Below, piece by piece: positions 1-9,198 of a stretch of DNA of 64,000 nucleotides (positions within the stretch are counted from its first letter, which is position 1; the number at the start of each line of letters is the position of its first letter). The position numbers and the translations under genes are program-made. Below the pieces are notes generated by a model. It had not been told where the DNA came from, did not search any database, and worked only from the letters and a program-made list of their open reading frames with translations. Source of the DNA: Zavarzinia marina (lineage in GTDB: Bacteria > Pseudomonadota > Alphaproteobacteria > Zavarziniales > Zavarziniaceae); assembly GCF_021568905.1 (NCBI RefSeq), contig NZ_JAKGSB010000001.1, forward strand, positions 930,001-994,000. The letters are read 5' to 3'.

Positions 1-76
1 GTCGGCCTTGCGTAGGATCGACGCCGCCACAGCCTCCTTGCGAAGCCCGCGCCCCCGAGGCTACAAGAACGCCCAC

Positions 77-166
77 GGTTGGGTGGCCGAGCGGTTTAAG
101 GCTCTAGTCTTGAAAACTAGCGACGGGGCAACCCGTCCGTGGGTTCGAATCCCACCCCAACCGCCA
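77..166 (+). tRNA. tRNA-Ser (anticodon UGA)
   Basis: A class II tRNA of 90 nt including an encoded CCA. The acceptor strands GGTTGGG (77-83) and CCCAACC (156-162) pair. The anticodon arm reads CTAGT-CTTGAAA-ACTAG with anticodon TGA. A long variable arm (CGACGGGG/CCCGTC) identifies serine, and the T arm is GTGGG-TTCGAAT-CCCAC. The gene borders an AT-rich accessory segment, which fits the common use of tRNA genes as integration sites. No duplicated tRNA 3' end was found nearby. Confidence 0.97.
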
Positions 167-219
167 GCCTTTTGATAGTGATGGGCATATGTAAGCGGCG
201 GCCAAGTTGCAAATAGGCG

Positions 220-1059
220 CTAGCCCGGTGTGCGGCTTTTGTCAGCAGGAGGGTAGGCCCGAGTAGGCGCATCGGGATCAATTACGCCCCACCTACTCTT
301 TTCATAGTCAAGCAATGGCCTCCCCAATAAAGAAATTACGCCACTTTCTTTATTTGGCCAATAGACGCCAACCGGAACAGCATTTGCGTGTTCATAGATC
401 TTAACAATTTGAACAGGTCCGCCAACGCTCTGGTATTTTTTACATCTTATTATATCCCTTAGAATTTCAAATGGTTCCATATCAAATGAACCGGAAGTCA
501 ATTTTCCATTTTTCCTTAATAAGGAAATAATCATATCATTGGCAACATTTCGAACATCCTTATCGCCTATTATTGATATAAATTTATGAGAATTTCCCCC
601 CTGACCTCTTTTCCATTCATGTATTGGTCGAAATGTGAATTTATCAATAGTTTGGTTGTAGTGAAGCTTCCAAGCTCTAAAATTTTTATCCCTCCAAGAA
701 TACCCACTTAGCATAAATTCGACTTCCGGCTTATCCGGTAATTTTTGCCCCCGAGGAAGACCTGTTATAAATTTTCTAGAATGATTAAAAATTCTAAGCA
801 AATGACCCTTCAATTCAGCAAGATCAAGGACTCTATTTTCTGCCGGCTCGTACATTTTAATAGAATTATAAGCCTGCAATATTAACGGATATGCATCGGA
901 TGTGCTTCCCGCAAATGATATTACGGCGTCTGTCCTCGGCAATAGTATAATTTTTGGGTTCGAATCCCAATATTGCCCGCCAGATAGACGACTATCAGAT
1001 GCAATAATTAACTCCCGTATCCCGCCGACGGCCCGTACCCACACCATTCCAAGTGTCAT
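220..1059 (-). CDS. Proteasome/HslV-like Ntn-hydrolase family protein, horizontally acquired
   Basis: A 279-residue protein whose N-terminus resembles proteasome beta subunits and HslV. It begins Met-Thr, so methionine removal would expose a catalytic Thr1. An ASDSR segment follows (Asp22, matching proteasome Asp17), then SNPKIILLP (Lys36, matching Lys33), and SFAGSTSDA resembles the central glycine-rich strand. It is longer than HslV (about 175 residues) and has no HslU-type ATPase beside it. The gene is strikingly AT-rich against GC-rich neighbours, with many ATA, AAT and TTA codons, so recent acquisition is likely. It stands alone next to tRNA-Ser. The fold is inferred from motif spacing only; the substrate is unknown, and a defence or regulatory protease are both possible. 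Confidence 0.6.
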   Translation of the reverse strand: MTLGMVWVRAVGGIRELIIASDSRLSGGQYWDSNPKIILLPRTDAVISFAGSTSDAYPLILQAYNSIKMYEPAENRVLDLAELKGHLLRIFNHSRKFITGLPRGQKLPDKPEVEFMLSGYSWRDKNFRAWKLHYNQTIDKFTFRPIHEWKRGQGGNSHKFISIIGDKDVRNVANDMIISLLRKNGKLTSGSFDMEPFEILRDIIRCKKYQSVGGPVQIVKIYEHANAVPVGVYWPNKESGVISLLGRPLLDYEKSRWGVIDPDAPTRAYPPADKSRTPG

Positions 1060-1168
1060 GCGTCACCACATTTGCATCATGGCAAAGAGTATCGATGTCT
1101 AAAAGTTGCAACGCAATAGCCCCTTACACCATGCGCGATGGCCGTGCGCTGCGATGACATTTAGAAGC

Positions 1169-1381
1169 TCAGCCGTGCCACACCCCATTAATCTCCCATC
1201 CCCTCAGAGCGTTGACCACAGCGGCCATGTCGCGCTGGTCCAGCTTGCAGGCATCGATGTCGATCTGCACATGGGCGGCAAAGGCATCGAAGCTGCCATA
1301 GGCCAGCACGATGAGCGATGCTGGCGAGCTTGTCTGTTCAAGCCGGCGCACCTTCAAGGCCATGGCCCTGACGCCTGCCAT
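1169..1381 (-). CDS. Small conserved-looking protein of unknown function, last gene of a four-gene operon
   Basis: A 70-residue product with an AYGSFDAFAAHVQIDIDAC core and a C-terminal NALRGW segment; no family was recognised. It starts 4 bases after the stop of the 56-residue gene upstream, so the two are probably translationally coupled. Base composition is GC-rich like the chromosome, unlike the AT-rich neighbour downstream. It is called as a real gene because it continues a chain of tightly packed same-strand frames. Confidence 0.45.
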   Translation of the reverse strand: MAGVRAMALKVRRLEQTSSPASLIVLAYGSFDAFAAHVQIDIDACKLDQRDMAAVVNALRGWEINGVWHG

Positions 1382-1385
1382 GTAA

Positions 1386-1556
1386 TCAGCCCTTGCTCGA
1401 TCGTTTCAAGGCAGGGCCAACAACCTCTACTGCGAGGGTCAGGTTCAGGGCGGTCATCCGGCGCCGCTCTTCCCTCACCTCGAAGTGGCGTTCGACCAGC
1501 CGTGCCCGCTCTTGAGGGGTCAGCGGGTTTGGAGGCGTCGGGTTGTTTTCGTTCAT
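1386..1556 (-). CDS. Small basic protein of unknown function (56 aa)
   Basis: A 56-residue frame starting MNENNPTPPNPLTPQERARL and ending ALKRSSKG. The middle (ERHFEVREERRRMTALNL) is highly charged and probably helical. Its ATG shares one base with the TAA stop of the upstream gene (a TAATG junction), a classic sign of coupled translation. The gene is easily overlooked because it is short and a longer antisense-like frame overlaps it. No family was recognised. It might be an accessory or DNA-binding peptide of a mobile cassette, but that is a guess. Confidence 0.5.
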   Translation of the reverse strand: MNENNPTPPNPLTPQERARLVERHFEVREERRRMTALNLTLAVEVVGPALKRSSKG

Positions 1557-1954
1557 TATGCACTCCTGATGCCGGCGACCGGCTTTAGGTTGGCCAGGAG
1601 TCGCGCCGCCTTGAGCCTGACCGAAGAGTCCGGGCAGTCGCGAATGACGTCCAAGCAGGTAGCCACAATCAAGGCGTGGTCATCGGCGCCAGCCTCATAG
1701 GCCGTAATCGGCAGCAAGGTGGCCGTGCTTTGAAGGCGTATGTCGCCGCCCCAATCGCCGTTCGCCCGGTCCTGCTGCTCCATGAGTTCGAGCGCCAGTT
1801 CGCGGGCTCGGGCCATGCTCTCTTTCAGCGTGCCCAAGTGGACGTCGTAAGCCTTGCCGCCGCTGAGCAGGATCCTGACAGCCACGGCGCCGGGCCTAGC
1901 CGGCAGCACATACAGGCGATTCATGCGATCCATCCCGGTCCACCACTGTGTCAT
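1556..1954 (-). CDS. Hypothetical protein, second gene of island operon
   Basis: A 132-residue protein starting MTQWWTGMDRMNRLYVLPAR, with a predicted mixed alpha/beta N-terminal half (VRILLSGGKAYDVHLGTL) and a helical second half (ATCLDVIRDCPDSSVRLKAARLL). It overlaps the upstream gene by 4 bases (ATGA) and the downstream gene by one base (TAATG). No signal peptide or membrane segment is visible. The family was not recognised. Codon use is GC-rich and ordinary for this genome. Confidence 0.5.
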   Translation of the reverse strand: MTQWWTGMDRMNRLYVLPARPGAVAVRILLSGGKAYDVHLGTLKESMARARELALELMEQQDRANGDWGGDIRLQSTATLLPITAYEAGADDHALIVATCLDVIRDCPDSSVRLKAARLLANLKPVAGIRSA

Positions 1955-2202
1955 GGCGCTTTCTCCTCCAGCGCGGTAATGCGCTGTTCCAGAATCTCGA
2001 CGGCCCGCACGGCGCTGAGCGAGCCAATGGCCTCGATGATCGACCTCCCCGCGTGGGGGGCGACCTTGCCCTCAGCCATCGCCGCGAGCACCTGTTCGAC
2101 CTGTTGGGCAGCCGGGGCCGTGGCGTCGAAATCGAACTCAACCCGTTCCATCTGCGAACGCAGCGCCGAGGCCACCGGGTCGAGTTGGGCAAGCGGCGTC
2201 AT
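1951..2202 (-). CDS. Small protein resembling the C-terminus of DUF5681-type mobile-element proteins
   Basis: An 83-residue, probably all-helical protein. Its second half (QQVEQVLAAMAEGKVAPHAG followed by AVEILEQRITALEE) resembles the coiled C-terminal tail of DUF5681-type proteins found on alphaproteobacterial mobile elements; this resemblance is from memory and weak. The start codon lies 2 bp from the end of a CRISPR repeat, and an in-frame stop sits inside that repeat. It could therefore be a truncated remnant that gained a new start, or the true first gene of the operon. No clear Shine-Dalgarno sequence precedes it. Confidence 0.4.
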   Translation of the reverse strand: MTPLAQLDPVASALRSQMERVEFDFDATAPAAQQVEQVLAAMAEGKVAPHAGRSIIEAIGSLSAVRAVEILEQRITALEEKAP

Positions 2203-2204
2203 CG

Positions 2205-2350
2205 CGGTTCATCCCCGCGCCTGCGGGGAACACTGGAGCCTCAGATGGTCGTGCGCCAATCACGACGGTTCATTCCCGCGCCTGCGGCCCCCCCCCCACC
2301 CGGCGTGCGGAAAATCGTGATCGGTTCATCCCCGCGCTTGCGGGGAACAC
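2205..2350 (-). CRISPR. Orphan type I-E-like mini CRISPR array, three repeats
   Basis: Three copies of a 29-nt type I-E-like repeat lie at 2205-2233, 2266-2294 and 2322-2350, sharing CGGTTCATCCCCGC and, in the intact copies, GCGGGGAACAC with the palindrome CCCCGC/GCGGGG. Spacer 1 (2234-2265) is exactly 32 nt, the type I-E length. The middle repeat has lost its GGGGAACAC end, replaced by a run of about ten C, and the second spacer is only 27 nt, so the array has decayed. By comparison with E. coli, crRNA would be read on the minus strand with the 5' handle ATGAACCG. No cas genes are in this window. Confidence 0.85.
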
Positions 2351-2390
2351 ACCATTTATAAACTATTGCCGGAAAAGGAAATTTACGATG
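2351..2390 (-). promoter_or_regulatory. Probable AT-rich CRISPR leader remnant
   Basis: About 40 bases immediately upstream of the leader-proximal repeat (minus-strand sense) are AT-rich (ATTTATAAACTATTG and AAGGAAATTTAC) in an otherwise GC-rich region. That position is where the type I-E leader should be. Only this short stretch is AT-rich, so the leader may be truncated. Confidence 0.45.
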
Positions 2391-2587
2391 GCAAAGAGCG
2401 TACCGGCATTCTTGCGGCATCCAGCCCCCTTGATCTCGTCCGATCGGGGCGGGCTGGAGGGCCGTCGGCGGGCGGATCCGAAATCGTCGCGACCGACGGC
2501 GCCGTGGTGACGATCCGCTGATCCGGCGACATGAGGCCGGGGACGCGTTGATCGTCACGGTTTCATGGCGCGTCCCGGAGAAGCCTA
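2391..2587. other. Spacer with a possible short plus-strand coding remnant
   Basis: No intact gene is visible. One plus-strand frame running from about 2366 to a TGA at 2519-2521 reads like the end of a protein (EIYDGKERTGILAASSPLDL then SEIVATDGAVVTIR) with GC-rich third positions at its end. It has no convincing start and may be a gene fragment left by rearrangement. Confidence 0.25.
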
Positions 2588-2810
2588 TCACGCGGGCAGC
2601 TCGGCCGGGACCATGACCTGGACATCGGCCTTGCCCGCATCCCGGCCGATGGCGTAATTGCGCTGCGGGCCGACGCCCCACCTCCCCGCGCCCGGCCGAC
2701 CCGAGGGCATATCCCACCTTGTACGGATCGAGACGCCCGAAGACGACATGGAGGTCGGGGTCGGTGGGGGCGCGGGCATTGCGAACGATTGCGCGACATA
2801 GGGCCGCCAA
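2588..2810 (-). pseudogene. Frameshifted gene remnant, family unknown
   Basis: Two adjacent minus-strand frames each look genuinely coding. One gives PTDPDLHVVFGRLDPYKVGY and then ALGS. A second, shifted by one reading frame near 2690, gives RWGVGPQRNYAIGRDAGKAD and continues to VMVPAELPA before a TGA at 2588-2590. Joined, they would make a plausible C-terminal domain, so a frameshift is likely. The family was not recognised. Confidence 0.35.
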
Positions 2811-2852
2811 AAAACATCATGGCGGGTATCGAAGACGGAAGATCACCCGCCC

Positions 2853-3278
2853 TCAATCAATCGCGCTGCCCCGGTAGAGCCGACGCAGGGCGGCGATCAT
2901 GTCTTCGAAGCCGCGGTCGAAGGCGGCGCAGGCCGCCTCGGTCGGGGCGAGATAGACGGATTTGCCCCGGCGCTCGCGGCGCAGGAAGCCGGCGGCGACC
3001 AGACCGCCGGTCTTCCGGTGCAGGGTGGCGATCGGCAGGTCCAGCGCGGCGGCCAGCGCGCTCAGGTCATAGGGCCGGTTCTGCAGCCGGCCCTGGACCA
3101 CGGTCCGCACGATCAGGGCATCGACCGGCTTGCCCCACATGGCGCTTTCGAGGGCGTGGAAGCGGTTGAGGCATTCGATGATCTGGTCCTGGACCTCGGC
3201 GCGGACACGCCGGCGGAGATCCGCCGTCATGCCATCCTCCATGGCCGCCACGGGCCCGCCGTCATCCAACTTGGTCAT
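2853..3278 (-). CDS. MarR-like winged-helix transcriptional regulator
   Basis: A protein of about 141 residues with a central winged helix: ALDLPIATLHRKTGGLVAAG looks like helix-turn-helix plus wing entry, followed by RRERRGKSVYLAPT as the wing. Flanking helices (EVQDQIIECLNRFHALE and the C-terminal AFDRGFEDMIAALRRLYRG) suit dimerisation. The ATG at 3278 is preferred over a GTG at 3287 because AAGGTGAGG lies just upstream. It is divergent from the MAPEG gene, with an inverted repeat at 3288-3304 touching its start, so it probably controls both genes. The ligand is unknown. Confidence 0.7.
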   Translation of the reverse strand: MTKLDDGGPVAAMEDGMTADLRRRVRAEVQDQIIECLNRFHALESAMWGKPVDALIVRTVVQGRLQNRPYDLSALAAALDLPIATLHRKTGGLVAAGFLRRERRGKSVYLAPTEAACAAFDRGFEDMIAALRRLYRGSAID

Positions 3279-3287
3279 CCCCCTCAC

Positions 3288-3304
3288 CTTTCCACTTCGG
3301 AAAG
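3288..3304. promoter_or_regulatory. Inverted repeat, candidate operator of the adjacent MarR-like regulator
   Basis: CTTTCC-ACTTC-GGAAAG, a perfect 6-bp inverted repeat with a 5-bp spacer, between the divergent regulator and MAPEG genes. It overlaps the ribosome-binding region of the regulator gene, as expected for autorepression. Confidence 0.4.
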
Positions 3305-3376
3305 TTCGCCGCTGGGCCGGATGGTGGCGGCTGGGTCATTACTGTCGGCACCATCGACCGCAATCAAGGGCTCGCG

Positions 3377-3811
3377 ATGACCGTCCCCGTCCTGACCATC
3401 CCCGTCCTGGCCGTTCTGGGCTTTGCCGTCTGGACCCTGTTGATCCTGTTCGGCACCGTCGGTGTCTATCGCTGGCGCCGCATCCTGACCGGGCGAACCC
3501 GCATCGGCCAATGGACCGCCGACCCGGACGGCGGCACGGGGGTCTATCCCAGGGCGATGCGGGCGCATATGAATTGCATCGAGAACCTGCCGGTCTTTCT
3601 CGCCATCGTCTTCGCGGTCGATCGCGCGGGGCTGGCGGCACCGGCCCTCGATACGCTTGCCCTCACCGTCCTCGGCGCCCGCATGGCTCAGAGCACCGTC
3701 CACATCGCCCTCGCGCCGAGCGACGGCGCGGCCTATGCCCGTTTCGGCTTCTATTTCGTGCAGATCCTGGCCATGTTCGCGATGGTCGCGATCCTGATCG
3801 CCGCCCTTTGA
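3377..3811 (+). CDS. MAPEG family integral membrane protein
   Basis: A 144-residue protein with four hydrophobic segments (about residues 5-28, 70-86, 89-105 and 122-143). The MAPEG-typical loop RAHMNCIENLPVFLA follows a cytosolic stretch (YRWRRILTGRTRIGQW). MAPEG proteins are glutathione- or lipid-related membrane enzymes; the bacterial members are poorly characterised, and the substrate cannot be told here. It is divergent from the MarR-like regulator, and a 59-residue cytoplasmic protein follows 21 bp downstream, probably in the same transcript. Confidence 0.8.
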   Translation: MTVPVLTIPVLAVLGFAVWTLLILFGTVGVYRWRRILTGRTRIGQWTADPDGGTGVYPRAMRAHMNCIENLPVFLAIVFAVDRAGLAAPALDTLALTVLGARMAQSTVHIALAPSDGAAYARFGFYFVQILAMFAMVAILIAAL

Positions 3812-3832
3812 CGCCAAGGACGAGGTGATCCC

Positions 3833-4012
3833 ATGCGTCCATGGTCGGAGCTTTCGGACAAGGAACAGATCGCGCTTCGCGAGGATTATGCGAAGGATCC
3901 CTTCTGCCTGACCGGTACCTGTTCCCTCGAGGCCAAGACGGAGGATTTCACCCGCTGGCTGGCGGCGCGCGGCGTGCTGTTCCGTGTCGAGGATCTGCAT
4001 CCCGGCAAATAG
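3833..4012 (+). CDS. Small acidic protein of unknown function (59 aa)
   Basis: A short frame starting MRPWSELSDKEQIALREDYA with a central CLTGTCS pair of cysteines and ending VEDLHPGK. Its ATG at 3833 follows an AAGGACGAGGTG ribosome-binding stretch. It lies 21 bp after the MAPEG stop, so it is probably co-transcribed. The CxxxxC pair might bind a metal or be redox-active, but no family was recognised. It ends 70 bp before the katG stop in a convergent arrangement. Confidence 0.6.
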   Translation: MRPWSELSDKEQIALREDYAKDPFCLTGTCSLEAKTEDFTRWLAARGVLFRVEDLHPGK

Positions 4013-4039
4013 GCCCGAACGGCGAGCCTTTCGCCGGAA

Positions 4040-4075
4040 CCGGCCTCCCCCCGCACCCATCGGGGGGGAGGCCGG
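4040..4075. terminator. Strong hairpin between convergent genes, probable bidirectional terminator
   Basis: A stem of about 14 bp (CCGGCCTCCCCCCG paired with its complement across a 7-nt loop) sits between the 59-aa gene and katG, whose 3' ends face each other. There is no long U tract, so termination efficiency is uncertain. Confidence 0.5.
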
Positions 4076-4082
4076 CGCCTTG

Positions 4083-6443
<2,361 letters not shown>

Positions 6444-7352
6444 ATGATAAATATCTCCATGAAACATCTGCGTTATTTCGAAGCGCTGGCACAGCACGGC
6501 CATTTCGGGCGCGCGGCGGAAGCCTGCGCGATCTCCCAGCCGGCGCTGTCCCTGCAGGTGAAGGAACTGGAGGAGATCCTGGGCGCGCCCCTGGTCGAAC
6601 GCGGCGGCAAGCAGATCCGCCTGACCAGTCTCGGCGAAGCCTTCGCCGATCATGTCCGCGGCATCCTTCAGGCCGTCGACGAATTGGGCGACCTGGCGCG
6701 GGCCTCGAACAGTCCGCTGGCCGGACGGCTGCGCATCGGCGTCATCCCCACCGTGGCGCCCTATCTGCTGCCCCGGGTGATCAAGGACCTGATGGCGCAA
6801 TATCCCGGTGTCGACCTGCACCCGCGCGAGGCGGTGACCCAGAAGCTGATCGAGGATCTGACGGCTGGGCGGCTCGACACCGCCATCGTCGCCCTGCCGA
6901 TCTCCGAACCGTCTCTTCATGAAATGCCCCTGTTCGACGAGGAATTCCTGCTGGTCCGGCCGGCGGAGGACGCCGGGCGGCCGGTGCCGGGCCCCGACAA
7001 GCTACGCGAAATGCGCCTTCTCCTCCTTGAGGAGGGTCATTGCTTCCGCGACCAGGCGATTTCATTCTGCAAGATCTCGCCGTCGCGCTCCCGCGACCTG
7101 ATGGAGGGGAGCTGCCTGACCACCCTCGTGCAGATGGTCGGCGCCGGCATCGGCATCACCCTGATCCCCGAAATGGCGGTGACGATCGAGACCCGCTCCG
7201 CCGCCGTCTCGGTCGTCCCCCTGTCGCAGCCGCGCCCGGCGCGGACCATCGGCATGGTCTGGCGGAAGACCAATCCCCTGGCGGAACAATTCGAGGAAAT
7301 CGCCGGGATCGTCCGCCATGCCGGGCGCCCCAACGGCTTCGGCGCGCACTGA
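6444..7352 (+). CDS. oxyR: OxyR, peroxide-sensing LysR-type regulator
   Basis: A 302-residue LysR regulator with an N-terminal HTH (HFGRAAEACAISQPALSLQV) and a substrate-binding-like sensor domain. The diagnostic redox motif GHCFRDQAISFC gives Cys200 and Cys209, nine residues apart like Cys199/Cys208 of E. coli OxyR. Oxidation to a disulfide would switch on peroxide-defence genes. It is divergent from katG, the classic target. An alternative start is the ATG at 6459 (MKHLRYF). The predicted -10 box is only 6 bp from the 6444 ATG, which slightly favours the later start. Confidence 0.93.
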   Translation: MINISMKHLRYFEALAQHGHFGRAAEACAISQPALSLQVKELEEILGAPLVERGGKQIRLTSLGEAFADHVRGILQAVDELGDLARASNSPLAGRLRIGVIPTVAPYLLPRVIKDLMAQYPGVDLHPREAVTQKLIEDLTAGRLDTAIVALPISEPSLHEMPLFDEEFLLVRPAEDAGRPVPGPDKLREMRLLLLEEGHCFRDQAISFCKISPSRSRDLMEGSCLTTLVQMVGAGIGITLIPEMAVTIETRSAAVSVVPLSQPRPARTIGMVWRKTNPLAEQFEEIAGIVRHAGRPNGFGAH

Positions 7353-7554
7353 GGATTCCGCTGGCGGCCGGCGGCGACCGGGCCATGGCGCGCTTCAAAC
7401 TGCCGCAGCCGGCGATTGGGACCAATTTTCCTAAAATCTCATGTTATTAATGTTCCAACCGCGACAGGCCGAACGCAATGGGCCGAACGTGAGCGCGGAG
7501 CAACCGTAGGAGCCCGATTCCAGGCGGAATCGCCGCCTCCGGCGGGAGGAAGAC

Positions 7555-9198
7555 ATGAGACGAGCGATGACGAAGCGCCTCGGCTTCTTCATGGGCGTTC
7601 TGCTGCTGGGGTCGTTCCCCGCCCTCGCCCAACCAGCCGACGGCACCACCGCCGCGCCGGGTACGAGCACGGCCGACCATTCCCTGTTCGAGATCCTGCA
7701 ACAGGATTTCAAGTCGGGGCCAGAGGTGACGGCGGCCTGCCTGACCTGCCATACCGAAGCCGCCGACCATGTGATGGATTCGATCCACTACACCTGGGAA
7801 TTCCCGCATCCCACGACCGGGCAATTGCTCGGCAAGCGGCACGTCATCAACGCCTTCTGCGGCAATGTCGTCGGTAACGAACCGCGTTGCACGTCGTGCC
7901 ACGCCGGCTATGGCTGGACCGACATGCATCGGCCGCCGCCGCGCCAGTCGACGGCCGTCGACTGCCTGGTCTGCCACGACCGTTCCGGCGCCTATGCCAA
8001 GCTCTCCACCGGCGCGGGCCATCCCCCGATGTCGACCAGGGGCGAGACCATCACCGGCGCCCCGGCGAAGCCCGTCGACCTGAGAACGGCGGCGCTCGGG
8101 GTCGGCCTGCCGGGGCGCGACAATTGCGGCCAGTGCCATTTCTACGGCGGCGGCGGCGACAATGTGAAACATGGCGACCTGTCGTCGGTGCTGGTGGAAC
8201 CGACACGCGCCGTCGACGTCCACATGGACGCGGACGGGTTGAACTTCGCCTGCAGCGTCTGCCACGTGACGCGTTCCCACAAGTGGGCCGGCTCGCGCTA
8301 TGCCATGCGGGCCAGCGACCCGGAAGGCACGGGCCTGCCCGGCCAGCGCCGCGACGTCGCGACCTGCGAAAGCTGCCACGGCGCAGCCCCCCACCCCGCC
8401 GACCTGACCCCTTCCGGCCTGATCGGCGTCAAGATGAACGACCACGCCGGGACCGTGGCCTGCCAGACCTGCCACATCCCGACATTCGCGCGCGGCGGCG
8501 TCGCCACCAAGATGAAGTGGGACTGGTCCACCGCCGGCCGCCTCGAGGACGGCAAGCCGATCTCGACCGAGGACTATACCCAGGGCGACGGCCAGCACCG
8601 TCACACCTATCTCTCGACCAAGGGCGATTTCGAATGGGGCGAGGACGTGGTGCCCCATTACGCCTGGTTCGACGGCCAGATGATCTTCACCACCGGCGAC
8701 CAGACCATCGACCCGGCCCAGGTGGTCGAGGTCAACAGCTTCGAGGGCGCGCGCGACGACGGCGTCAGCCGCATCTGGCCCTTCAAGCGCATGGACGGGC
8801 GCCAATCCTATGACGCCGGCTATTCGAAGCTCGCCTACAGCCACGTCTGGGGCCCGACCACCGACACCGCCTATTGGACCAATTTCGACTGGGGCAAGGC
8901 GATCGAGGCCGGGATGAAGGCGGCCGGCATGCCCTATTCCGGCGAATACGGCTTCGTCGACACCCATTACTACTGGCCCATCACCCATATGGTGGCACCG
9001 GCCGAAGCGGCGCTGGCCTGCGACGCCTGCCATGCCGAGGGCGGGCGTCTCGACGGGCTTCCCGGCGTCTATGTGCCGGGCACCAGGCCCCTCGGCCTGC
9101 CCGTCGTGCTCGGCCTGCTGCTGTTCGCCGGCACGCTCGCCGGCGTGATGCTTCATGTCGCCCTGCGCCTGCTGACCGGGAGGGCCCACCATGACTGA
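7555..9198 (+). CDS. Octaheme cytochrome c, tetrathionate reductase (OTR) family, membrane-anchored
   Basis: A 547-residue exported protein with a signal peptide (MTKRLGFFMGVLLLGSFPAL, cleavage near AQP) and exactly eight CxxCH haem sites: CLTCH, CTSCH, CLVCH, CGQCH, CSVCH, CESCH, CQTCH and CDACH. A C-terminal membrane helix (LPVVLGLLLFAGTLAGVML) would anchor it on the periplasmic face. Octaheme reductases of the Shewanella OTR type reduce tetrathionate, nitrite or hydroxylamine in vitro. GGGGDNVKHGD after haem 4 may hold the lysine ligand of the active-site haem, which is an inference. It overlaps the cytochrome b gene by 8 bp, and together they probably form a quinol-linked reductase. GGGAGG precedes the start. 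Confidence 0.8.
   Translation: MRRAMTKRLGFFMGVLLLGSFPALAQPADGTTAAPGTSTADHSLFEILQQDFKSGPEVTAACLTCHTEAADHVMDSIHYTWEFPHPTTGQLLGKRHVINAFCGNVVGNEPRCTSCHAGYGWTDMHRPPPRQSTAVDCLVCHDRSGAYAKLSTGAGHPPMSTRGETITGAPAKPVDLRTAALGVGLPGRDNCGQCHFYGGGGDNVKHGDLSSVLVEPTRAVDVHMDADGLNFACSVCHVTRSHKWAGSRYAMRASDPEGTGLPGQRRDVATCESCHGAAPHPADLTPSGLIGVKMNDHAGTVACQTCHIPTFARGGVATKMKWDWSTAGRLEDGKPISTEDYTQGDGQHRHTYLSTKGDFEWGEDVVPHYAWFDGQMIFTTGDQTIDPAQVVEVNSFEGARDDGVSRIWPFKRMDGRQSYDAGYSKLAYSHVWGPTTDTAYWTNFDWGKAIEAGMKAAGMPYSGEYGFVDTHYYWPITHMVAPAEAALACDACHAEGGRLDGLPGVYVPGTRPLGLPVVLGLLLFAGTLAGVMLHVALRLLTGRAHHD

Noticed and set aside
956-969. GGGTTCGAATCCCA shared between the tRNA-Ser T arm and the AT-rich island gene, considered as an attachment-site duplicate
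   Set aside because: Only 14 bp and mostly palindromic, it lies inside the coding sequence (Asp-Ser-Asn-Pro) and does not extend to the tRNA 3' end as attachment sites do.
1948-2361. Plus-strand frame across the CRISPR repeats translating to SSPRLRGT repeats
   Set aside because: It is a known artefact of translating type I-E repeats; the repeats are non-coding.
167-2850. A phage or integrative element with identifiable integrase or transposase
   Set aside because: No such gene or fragment was recognised in this segment.
7353-7554. An FNR/Anr box before the octaheme cytochrome operon
   Set aside because: The AT-rich stretch at 7415-7455 was checked for TTGAT-N4-ATCAA and no acceptable match was found.
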